Origin: JBAVQS01 sp049694275
GTDB lineage: Bacteria > Chloroflexota > Anaerolineae > UBA4142 > SHND01
DNA: 21,707 nt
Direction: 5' to 3'
Assembly (NCBI GenBank): GCA_049694275.1
Contig: JBAVQS010000136.1
Coordinates: forward strand, 1 to 21,707
Both the position numbers and the translations under genes were made by a program. The notes under the pieces are model-generated. The model was not told the DNA's origin. It worked only from the letters and a program-made list of their open reading frames with translations, and did not search any database. Positions 15,761-21,707 of this stretch are shown here, one piece after another. Position 1 is the stretch's first letter. Every line of letters begins with the position of its first letter.

Positions 15761-17113
15761 CTAGGGCGTTTTCTGGGAAGCTGGGGCTGTCGGATTGCCG
15801 CTCGATGGATCCAATTGCTGGGTGAATCTCCTGGTTTCGTATTTCAGGCGTTTGGTACCGGAACTTGACATTTGGCCTTGCTGTTGCAAATTCTGCGCCT
15901 CTTGCGTTGCCAGGTTCGCCTGATCAGTCTCCCCAAGGTTGACCAGCCGCGTCGCCGCTGCCTGCAGCATCTGGGTGGCTGCCCCCGTATTCCCAGACTG
16001 GGCGCTCTGCAACGCTCGCGTCTGGAGATTATGCGCGACTACTCGCTCGACCAGGTTCGCTACCTGCGGGTTGGGCGTCGACGCAGTCCCATATTCCACG
16101 ATCATGTCCACTCGCACTTTTTCGCCGAACACATTGGCGAGCGGCACGTCATACGAGACTTCGGCCTGGGCTGCCCGCATCCGGCAGGGTGGTTTGGATG
16201 GCAACACCAGTTCCACCAGGATTTGTTGACCGGTATTCTTGTCAATATCTCCCAATGTGACCTGTACCTCACGCGGGGTGATCGCCCGCCCGCCCAGACT
16301 TTGAATCAGCGGCACGACCTGCCAGACCTGCGTCGCAGAGACATCGGCGGACAGCCGTAGCAACATCTGTGCATTACGGACGACCGAGCCCTGAGCACTG
16401 CGCACCTCAGATTGAAAGACCTTGACAATATCCTGTGGCGCAGTGATCAGGTCACTCTTGCCCCCCGAGGCCTGTGCAATCTGATCGAGCAGCACATCAT
16501 TCCAGTCCCCGCCACCCCCAATTCCCTGCACTACTCCCTGGGCGCTTGCATTCTGTCCTGGCAGCCCCAATCCGAGAGCGACGATTGGAATTCGGCTCTG
16601 CCCGGCCTGTTGGGCGCACTGAAGAATTTGCGCATCGTCTCCCCAACTCATTCCGTCTGTTAACAACAGGATCTTGTGAATGCGGTTCGGGTCATTGGGA
16701 TTATAGTTGCGATGTGTCTCCTCCAGGCCCTTTTGCAGACCGAGGGACATCTGCGTGCCGCCCCGCTCCACGATTCCGTTGGCGATATCGTGCAACTGCT
16801 GTTTGTTCTGCGCCGGCATGCTTGCGAGTGGGACGTCGACCTTGTCGTCGAACAGGACGATGGAAATGAAATCATTGGGCTGGAGTTGATCGATGAGCAT
16901 GTGAACAGCCTGGCGCAGGCTGTCGATCTTTTGACCCTTCATCGAGCCGCTACGATCGAGCACCAGGCTCAGGTTGAGCGGCATCTGTACTGCGCTGATC
17001 TGCGCTCCCATTGGCCTGGCCTCGATGAGCGCATAAGTCTTTTGCGGACCTTGCATATTTGCGGTGACGACGTTTTGAATAAGTGTGACCTGAAGGTTAA
17101 CTTCGCCAGCCAT
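15761..17113 (-). CDS. Cytoplasmic VWA-domain protein
   Basis: 450 aa. The start is put at the ATG at 17113 because GGAGGT lies eight bases before it; a longer frame from 17128 would begin with that same ribosome-binding site read as codons. No signal peptide or membrane helix. After an N-terminal beta segment (1-45), the VWA domain (46-235) has a full metal-binding site: VLDRSGSM (51-58), T120 in GGTQ, and D153 in LLTDGMSWGDD. A beta-rich middle part (about 236-340) is followed by a helical region (about 345-425), rich in Ala and Gln, and a polar tail with a Pro/Ser end. Close VWA relatives act as metal-dependent docking proteins. Here the likely partners are the FHA adaptor, the transporter or the kinases. 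It is the first gene after the largest gap in the cluster. Confidence 0.92.
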   Translation of the reverse strand: MAGEVNLQVTLIQNVVTANMQGPQKTYALIEARPMGAQISAVQMPLNLSLVLDRSGSMKGQKIDSLRQAVHMLIDQLQPNDFISIVLFDDKVDVPLASMPAQNKQQLHDIANGIVERGGTQMSLGLQKGLEETHRNYNPNDPNRIHKILLLTDGMSWGDDAQILQCAQQAGQSRIPIVALGLGLPGQNASAQGVVQGIGGGGDWNDVLLDQIAQASGGKSDLITAPQDIVKVFQSEVRSAQGSVVRNAQMLLRLSADVSATQVWQVVPLIQSLGGRAITPREVQVTLGDIDKNTGQQILVELVLPSKPPCRMRAAQAEVSYDVPLANVFGEKVRVDMIVEYGTASTPNPQVANLVERVVAHNLQTRALQSAQSGNTGAATQMLQAAATRLVNLGETDQANLATQEAQNLQQQGQMSSSGTKRLKYETRRFTQQLDPSSGNPTAPASQKTP

Positions 17114-17120
17114 TTGTCCT

Positions 17121-17126
17121 ACCTCC
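17121..17126 (-). promoter_or_regulatory. Ribosome-binding site GGAGGT that fixes the VWA start
   Basis: GGAGGT lies eight bases before the ATG at 17113. An in-frame ATG at 17128-17126 overlaps this element and has no such site of its own, so 17113 is preferred. Confidence 0.75.
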
Positions 17127-17136
17127 ATTTTTGGAT

Positions 17137-17165
17137 ATTGTATTCCCTTTTCACAGGCCGATCAA
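17137..17165 (-). promoter_or_regulatory. Candidate sigma70-type internal promoter
   Basis: Minus strand: TTGATC at 17165-17160 (4 of 6 to TTGACA), a 17-nt spacer, and TACAAT at 17142-17137 (5 of 6 to TATAAT). The transcript would start near 17130, just before the GGAGGT at 17126. It lies in the widest gap of the cluster (17114-17258), where a second transcription unit could begin. No intrinsic terminator precedes it; a weak CCGGC/GCCGG pair has no T-run. Sequence match only. Confidence 0.45.
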
Positions 17166-17258
17166 ATTGAGCGAATCTACGTCACGGTAGTATCCTGCCC
17201 ATTTCCCCACCAGTCGATTGTCATCCGGCTACAGCCCCGAGTAATGGCCGGGAGCGCC

Positions 17259-18134
17259 TCACCGGAACATCACAAGAGTTTGGCCAAGCTGGATTTGATC
17301 TCCGGGGTGTAGCTGAAGGCCTGCCCCGGAATTCGGAACCGGCTGGCCGCGGGCGCTCGTCCCTGTTCCCGAATTGAGGTCGCGCACATAAAACTTGCTG
17401 GAAGCCGTATAAACCACCGCATGACGCCTGGCGATGCCCGGATCGCCAGGCAGATAAACATCACATGAATCCGAGCTGCCGAGTATTGTCGAATCGATGA
17501 CCGACACAGTCAGTTCCTTTCGTTTCCCGTTCATCACCTGGAGTGTCCCTTTACCCAGCACGCTCCCAAACACCTCAACCGAAATGGGAATCAGCGAACC
17601 GATAAACGCGCCGATCAGGATGAGGCCCAGTCCGCCTAAGATCACCTGAACCGATTCACTTTGGTTCAGGTAGAGCTCCGTGATTGTCTCATAAATGAGG
17701 CCGCCGAGCAGCCCGCCGAGTGCGCCGCCGACTGCCCCATAGCTTGCGCGACGTAGCCTCCTGCTCAACAAGCCCTCTCCTGCCCCTATCAATAGTCCCA
17801 AGAGCATCCAGCCGAGTGAGCGCCCGAGGATTCCTCCGCCGGCAACGAGAAACAGGACCTCGCCGAGCAATAGCCCCAGGAGACCTCCGACGAGACCCGC
17901 CAGGCCGCCTAACCCTGCACCCACGAGCGCCCGGCGGAATGACCGTTGAATGATAGCGCCGGAGACGCTGCCGGTTGCAATTCCGATACACAGCCCGACG
18001 CCCGCGCCGACAAACATGTAGGCAAGCCAGATGTTCCACGTGCCCGTCGCGACGCTGCCGACGGCAAGCCAGGCGATGAGGCCCCCCAGTGCGCCAAAGA
18101 CCGTGTTGTAATAGATCTGCATTACTCGATTCAT
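17259..18134 (-). CDS. Glycine-zipper multi-pass membrane protein with degenerate C-terminal FHA domain
   Basis: 291 aa from the ATG at 18134, 16 bases after the preceding stop, with a GAGAG-type ribosome-binding site. A longer frame from 18203 would add 23 Arg/Gly-rich residues overlapping the previous gene's zinc-ribbon end, and is rejected. Residues 10-185 contain six or more hydrophobic segments with dense GxxxG-like spacing (GLGGLAGLVGGLLGLLLG, GGALGGLLGGL). The FHA-like domain (195-291) has TILGSSDSCDVYLPG (216-230), ARRHAVVY (235-242), DLNSGTG (252-258) and LHPGDQIQLG (275-284). The usual GR is GS (219-220), so the main phosphate-contacting arginine is missing while the RRH and Asn are kept. 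It is a paralogue of the protein at 9197-10105. Probably a membrane anchor for assembly of the cluster's products. Confidence 0.85.
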   Translation of the reverse strand: MNRVMQIYYNTVFGALGGLIAWLAVGSVATGTWNIWLAYMFVGAGVGLCIGIATGSVSGAIIQRSFRRALVGAGLGGLAGLVGGLLGLLLGEVLFLVAGGGILGRSLGWMLLGLLIGAGEGLLSRRLRRASYGAVGGALGGLLGGLIYETITELYLNQSESVQVILGGLGLILIGAFIGSLIPISVEVFGSVLGKGTLQVMNGKRKELTVSVIDSTILGSSDSCDVYLPGDPGIARRHAVVYTASSKFYVRDLNSGTGTSARGQPVPNSGAGLQLHPGDQIQLGQTLVMFR

Positions 18135-18150
18135 GCCAAAAACTCTCTCT

Positions 18151-19539
18151 CTAGCGCGGCGCCCCGCACCATGGGCAGAACCTGCTTCTGGCCTGTAACA
18201 CACTTCCGCACTTACAGGTTACCACGCCGTCAGGTTGCGGAGGTGTGGGACCAGACGCCGACTTTAACATCCCGCCTAGCACAGGCGGGGGAGATTGCCA
18301 CCCGCCGATGGGCACAGACGATGGCGGTTGCCAATTTCCGCTGGGATTTAGCAAGGACCGTCCGCAACTACGGCAAAATTTGGCGTCAGGGCGAAGCTGT
18401 TGAGCGTGACAATATGGACAGTACACGAGCATTGGGACATAATTATTGGCGCCGGTCTGCCGGGTCGCTCGCACATGCCTGACGCCTCTCCAGAGGGCCG
18501 GTGCGGCAAGCGCGAAGAGCAACGGGAAAGAGAAAATGAGCGCGACAAGCGGATCTGACCGCAAGTTGATGAGGTGTTGCTCTGTATAACTGCCAGATGA
18601 AGAACTGCTTGGGCTGCTTCCAGTTCCGCCAACGCTCACCACAATATTTCGGTGTGTACCATCATAGGTTGGCCGGGGGCTCCTGTAGGTCATGCGATAC
18701 TGGTTTGCGAGATTCGTGCCGATCTTGTCGATAATCCCCGTAAAATCGGCGCCTGGCGTCAGGTTATAGAATTCGCCATGGGTTTCGTCAGTCAGCTTGT
18801 GATAGTCCGGCGAGTCGTAGGCCACGGCATAAAGCGTAATCCCCTTTTGCTTCAAAAGCTCCGCCACACGGTCTGCATTGAGATCTGGATCGCTGAAATC
18901 GCCCGGCCCCCCCCCATCCCCGGTGTGGTGCGCAGGGGCATCGGTAATCAAGATAATCACCTTTTGTGCCTGGGGCCGATAGGTCATCTTGGTAGCCTGT
19001 TTGACTGCCCCCAATGATAGTTCTGGGTCATCCCCACCTCCATTGGCGCTAAGGCTGGCGATCCATGATTGGAATTCTTGTGCGTTATCCGTGAGGCTGC
19101 CATCCTTGTTGTAAACCCCGCGAATTTCATCGCCGAAGGTAACCAGCCCCAAGCGGTAATCTCGCTTTTTGTCCTTGAGCTTTTGGGCAAAAGCAATCGC
19201 CGTTTGCTTGACCCCTTCGATTTCATTTGTCATGCTGCCCGTCGTATCAAAGGCAAACACGACATCCACAGTGCGCACATCGCTCGTCCCGGCAAAGTTG
19301 GTAATCTCGACCGACGTGCCATCCTCTGTGACCCCAAAGTCCTCGCGCTTTAATCCCGACACTGGCGTTCCACTGGAATCATCCACGTTAACCGACAGCG
19401 TGATTTCCGGATAGCGAGAGGTATCGACCTGTGCCAGTTTGACGCTGTAAGAGGCCTGCGCCTGCGCCTGCTCGGGTCCAAATAGCAGGACGAACACCAG
19501 CATGATAATGAAAGGATAGGCGGATACCAATTTTCTCAT
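18151..19539 (-). CDS. Secreted/anchored VWA protein with cytoplasmic zinc ribbons
   Basis: 462 aa, ATG with AGGAG six bases upstream. A signal peptide (1-28: positively charged start, hydrophobic core, AQAQA cleavage region) precedes a beta-rich segment (30-88) and a VWA domain (90-285) with an intact metal site: FAFDTTGSM (95-103), the GGGDDPE loop (167-173) and ILITDAPAHH (196-205). A Ser-rich linker (303-317) leads to one membrane helix (about 330-349). The C-terminal, presumably cytoplasmic, part has two zinc ribbons (C374/C377/C389/C392 and C442/C444/C455/C458) joined by a Pro-rich stretch. The topology therefore puts an adhesive VWA domain outside and zinc ribbons inside, which makes it a candidate to relay binding of an external protein to the internal complex. 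A nine-G run (18907-18915) lies in the VWA coding sequence. Confidence 0.93.
   Translation of the reverse strand: MRKLVSAYPFIIMLVFVLLFGPEQAQAQASYSVKLAQVDTSRYPEITLSVNVDDSSGTPVSGLKREDFGVTEDGTSVEITNFAGTSDVRTVDVVFAFDTTGSMTNEIEGVKQTAIAFAQKLKDKKRDYRLGLVTFGDEIRGVYNKDGSLTDNAQEFQSWIASLSANGGGDDPELSLGAVKQATKMTYRPQAQKVIILITDAPAHHTGDGGGPGDFSDPDLNADRVAELLKQKGITLYAVAYDSPDYHKLTDETHGEFYNLTPGADFTGIIDKIGTNLANQYRMTYRSPRPTYDGTHRNIVVSVGGTGSSPSSSSSGSYTEQHLINLRSDPLVALIFSFPLLFALAAPALWRGVRHVRATRQTGANNYVPMLVYCPYCHAQQLRPDAKFCRSCGRSLLNPSGNWQPPSSVPIGGWQSPPPVLGGMLKSASGPTPPQPDGVVTCKCGSVLQARSRFCPWCGAPR
18907..18915 (-). repeat. G9 homopolymer inside the VWA coding sequence
   Basis: Nine consecutive G on the coding strand (C on the plus strand) encode a Gly-Gly-Gly run within GDGGGPGD. 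Such tracts can slip during replication and shift the frame; they are also a frequent source of sequencing error. The frame is intact as given. Confidence 0.8.
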
Positions 19540-19578
19540 ACAGAACTCCTCATTCGCAATCCAATCACACTACCGTGG

Positions 19579-21504
19579 TCAGCGAATCTCGACACTCAGC
19601 GTATAGGTCTGACCGGTCCCGCTTGCAGTAACTGCAAAGTAGTATGTGCCCGAGACGTTGGGCATAAAATCGTATACCCAGTTGCTGTCCCGCCCGTCAT
19701 GGAAAGCCTCAGTATATTGCTGTGTACTAATCGACTTGGAACCAGGGTTGAAGAGGTTAAAGCGCAGGTAGCCGCTGGGAATGACGGTAAAGCGTACCTC
19801 CTGTCCCCCCGCCAGGTCGATTGCATACACATCCCGTTGCTTGGTCTGGTTGTCAATGACCGACAAGACCTGCTTGCCCAGGTCCAGCCTGGTCCCTGGA
19901 ATGTCGCTGCTCACCTGCTCGGCTGGAGCCGTGTTCCCTGTAGGATCGACCGACAGGGAATATTTTTGCCCGGTGCCAGTCGCAGAGACGGAGAAATAGT
20001 ATGTGCCCGAGACTGCAGGCATGAAATCGGCTACCCACTTGCTGTCCCGCCCATCATGAAAAGCCTCGGAGTAGCGATTGGTTTCAATCGATTTCGAGCT
20101 GGGATTGAAGAGGTTAAAGCGCACGTAGCCGCTGGGAATGACGGTAAAACGTACCTCCTGCCCTCCTACCAGATCCATGGCGTAGACATCCCGTTGCTTG
20201 GTCTGATTATCGACGACGGACGAGACACTGCTGCACAATGCTATTTTGGTTCCTGAAATATCATCGCTGACATGACCATTCATATTCTGAACGGTCGTGG
20301 CAGGTGTGCACTGAATCGGCGCATGCCCTCCGGAGGATGCAGTCGCGGGGGTGGGAACAGTTGTAGCTGCCGGGCGTGCAGTTGTATCAGTGGGTGTGCT
20401 GGGACTTGCTGCGGGAGTTAGGGGCGCCGCTACGGTATAAACCGGAGTATCTGTCGGTATGAATGTTGCTGTGAGAGTACGCGTCAAAGTGCTCGTTCGT
20501 GCACTGACAGCAAGCACAGTGGGCGTGCGAGATGCTCCACTGTCTGAAAACAATTTGCCGATTACAAGCCCCAAAGCAAGACAAGTAACGATCCCTAATA
20601 TTCCCCCACCGATTGCAATTGGGAGCCAGCCAGGCTGTTTCTGACCTGATTTTGTCTGGGTGGATTGCCCGACCGGAACAGTCGGTGCAAATTGCCCGGA
20701 GTTAGTTGTTATGACTTGATAAGGAACTCCATATAGTTCTTGCTCCATTTCTCCGATGGATTGGTAACGCTGGGCGGCATTCAGGTTCATCGCCTTGAGG
20801 ATAGTCGCTTCAGTTCGAGCCGAAATTGTGGTCCTAATCTGTCGCGGCGGAACCAGCAGCGTTCCGGCAGATCGATGGGGCGATTCCGGGGGAATAATGC
20901 CCGTCAGAACATAGTATAGAGTAGCGCCAAGCGAATAGACATCCGAACGCACCGTCGTTCCGCCTACATACTGCTCGGGCGGTGCAAAACCGGGGGAGCC
21001 CGCACGCGCCCCCTGAGTAGTGGTCGAACCACTCGCCAGGATCTTGGCAATGCCAAAATCCACCAGGACAGGTTCGCCCGATGGCGTGATAATAATGTTT
21101 TGCGGCTTGACATCCCGATGGATAATACCCTGTGAATGGAGATATTTGAGCGCGCCAAATATCTTTCGGATCCGGGCCAGGGCGACGGTTTCCGCTAGCG
21201 GGCCCGATTGCTTGACAATGGTCTCTAGATTTTGTCCGTCGACATAATCCATTACGAGATACTGGGAGCCATTTGGCTCGAGAAAATGGTCTATGACCCT
21301 GACGAGATTGGTATGATTCAATCGGGCCAGGATATTCGCTTCGGTTTGGAACTGATTGGGATCACCCCCCGCATTCTCTTTGAGTGCGACGGCTTTTCCG
21401 CCCAGGCCCAGATGTTCAGCCAAATAGACTGCGCCCATTCCGCCGGAGCCCAACTGGCGCATGACACGGTATCGGTTTTGCAAGACGGTTCCTGGTAACG
21501 CCAT
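19579..21504 (-). CDS. PknB-type Ser/Thr kinase with duplicated PPC-like ectodomain
   Basis: 641 aa, ATG with GAGG eight bases upstream. The kinase domain is at 10-260: GSGGMGAV (19-26), VALK lysine K42, E55, HRDVKPQN (129-136), DFG (149-151), APPEQYVGG (174-182). All catalytic residues are present. One membrane helix at about 293-317, then a Thr/Ala/Pro-rich linker (325-395). The ectodomain holds two near-identical copies of a roughly 91-residue unit (429-519 and 548-638), each with DNQTKQRDVYA, FTVIPSGY and a closing SGTYYF, the pattern of bacterial pre-peptidase C-terminal (PPC) domains. Unlike the other two kinases it has no zinc ribbon. It is the first gene of the cluster inside the window, so it may be the primary sensor. 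The PPC assignment is by pattern only. Confidence 0.95.
   Translation of the reverse strand: MALPGTVLQNRYRVMRQLGSGGMGAVYLAEHLGLGGKAVALKENAGGDPNQFQTEANILARLNHTNLVRVIDHFLEPNGSQYLVMDYVDGQNLETIVKQSGPLAETVALARIRKIFGALKYLHSQGIIHRDVKPQNIIITPSGEPVLVDFGIAKILASGSTTTQGARAGSPGFAPPEQYVGGTTVRSDVYSLGATLYYVLTGIIPPESPHRSAGTLLVPPRQIRTTISARTEATILKAMNLNAAQRYQSIGEMEQELYGVPYQVITTNSGQFAPTVPVGQSTQTKSGQKQPGWLPIAIGGGILGIVTCLALGLVIGKLFSDSGASRTPTVLAVSARTSTLTRTLTATFIPTDTPVYTVAAPLTPAASPSTPTDTTARPAATTVPTPATASSGGHAPIQCTPATTVQNMNGHVSDDISGTKIALCSSVSSVVDNQTKQRDVYAMDLVGGQEVRFTVIPSGYVRFNLFNPSSKSIETNRYSEAFHDGRDSKWVADFMPAVSGTYYFSVSATGTGQKYSLSVDPTGNTAPAEQVSSDIPGTRLDLGKQVLSVIDNQTKQRDVYAIDLAGGQEVRFTVIPSGYLRFNLFNPGSKSISTQQYTEAFHDGRDSNWVYDFMPNVSGTYYFAVTASGTGQTYTLSVEIR
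19591..20220 (-). repeat. Direct coding repeat of about 273 bp (PPC-like units)
   Basis: The segments 19948-20220 and 19591-19863 encode 91-residue units with 74 identical residues (about 81%), offset by 357 bp. DNA similarity is visible directly, for example TCATGAAAAGCCTC versus TCATGGAAAGCCTC on the plus strand. A tandem duplication within the kinase ectodomain explains this. Confidence 0.9.
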
Positions 21505-21512
21505 GGATCATA

Positions 21513-21516
21513 CCTC
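21513..21516 (-). promoter_or_regulatory. Ribosome-binding site GAGG of the first kinase
   Basis: GAGG is spaced eight bases from the ATG at 21504. I could not find a convincing promoter in the remaining 190 bases upstream. Confidence 0.55.
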
Positions 21517-21592
21517 GAATCTTGTTTGTTCTGCTCGCAATAGTGGTTCATTAGACCTGCGTCTGCCCAAGATGGGATCGATTGCTTAGAGC

Positions 21593-21707
21593 GAATTCCA
21601 TATCGGTTGATGGGTGCGCAGGGGCAATCCCTCGTGGTTGCCCGCACTGGACGGGGCAGGCACGAGGCACAGCCCCTACAACGAGGCCGTAAATGGAATT
21701 GGAATTC
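21593..21707. repeat. Hairpin-rich dispersed-repeat (MITE/REP-like) element
   Basis: This is the only sizeable non-coding stretch. GAATTCCA (21593-21600) and TGGAATTC (21700-21707) are inverted copies at its ends. Inside, AGGGGC (21620-21625) pairs with GCCCCT (21672-21677), and two smaller stems are nested: GGGCAA/TTGCCC (21622-21627 with 21638-21643) and GGGGC/GCCCC (21653-21657 with 21672-21676). The wording GGGGCAATCCCTCGTGGTTGCCC is typical of intergenic repeats scattered through Chloroflexota and some other genomes (from memory). No transposase is nearby and the right limit may lie beyond the window. Confidence 0.55.

Noticed and set aside
17222..17252. Possible terminator between the membrane pseudo-FHA gene and the VWA gene
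   Set aside because: Only a weak CCGGC/GCCGG pair with a long loop and no T-run.
18135..18203. Longer start for the first membrane pseudo-FHA protein
   Set aside because: The added 23 residues are Arg/Gly-rich and overlap the zinc-ribbon codons of the previous gene; the ATG at 18134 has a GAGAG site and follows the stop by 16 bases.
19699..20256. Plus-strand ORF of 185 codons with internal repetition
   Set aside because: The repetition only mirrors the duplicated kinase ectodomain on the opposite strand.
21505..21592. Promoter for the first kinase
   Set aside because: TATGAT near 21508 and TTGCGA upstream are 22 bases apart, and the former overlaps the ribosome-binding region; no acceptable box pair was found.

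Overview
The window holds one long, tightly packed gene cluster. All fifteen protein genes lie on the minus strand, so transcription runs from about 21504 down past position 1. Gaps are 6 to 145 nt and several genes overlap by 4 nt. I see no tRNA, rRNA, CRISPR array, transposase or phage gene. The style points to a Chloroflexota bacterium (Anaerolineae/Caldilineae/Ktedonobacteria-like): GC is moderate, PknB-type kinases carry N-terminal zinc ribbons, Thr/Pro-rich linkers follow the membrane helices, FHA and VWA proteins are frequent, and a GGGGC-type hairpin repeat sits at the right edge. This assignment is inference; no marker gene is present.

Layout in transcription order. First block (21504-17259): a Ser/Thr kinase with a duplicated ectodomain, a secreted-then-anchored VWA protein with cytoplasmic zinc ribbons, and a glycine-rich membrane protein ending in a degenerate FHA domain. 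Second block (17113-9197), preceded by the best promoter candidate in the window: a cytoplasmic VWA protein, a double zinc-ribbon FHA adaptor, an ABCG-type transporter with three FHA domains and a zinc ribbon, a zinc-ribbon membrane protein with a large ectodomain, and a second membrane pseudo-FHA protein. Third block (9175-4135): a zinc-ribbon kinase with an SH3-like ectodomain, an eight-repeat WD40 protein in frame after a single TAG, a small ParB-like protein, and a third zinc-ribbon kinase. Fourth block (4104 to the left edge): a TIR protein, a KGGVGR-variant ParA-like ATPase fused to a degenerate VWA-like domain, and the start of a zinc-ribbon P-loop NTPase. These last three are coupled by 4-nt overlaps.

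Proposed logic (inference): three transmembrane kinases sense outside conditions through different ectodomains and phosphorylate threonines on cluster partners. FHA domains on the adaptor and on the transporter read those marks; a known precedent is Mycobacterium tuberculosis Rv1747, an FHA-ABC exporter controlled by the kinase PknF. Zinc ribbons in 7 of 15 proteins may act as common assembly modules. The distal TIR/KGGVGR ATPase/zinc-ribbon NTPase set resembles NTPase-regulated conflict (immunity-like) systems described by comparative genomics, so the whole may be a kinase-controlled surface-sensing and defence-like apparatus. No phosphatase and no clear DNA-binding regulator is present. Seven start sites deserve attention: three were moved inward from the longest ORF (17113, 18134, 14902), two use non-ATG codons (2884 GTG, 7273 TTG), and two rest on overlap coupling or weak ribosome-binding sites (272, 5715).
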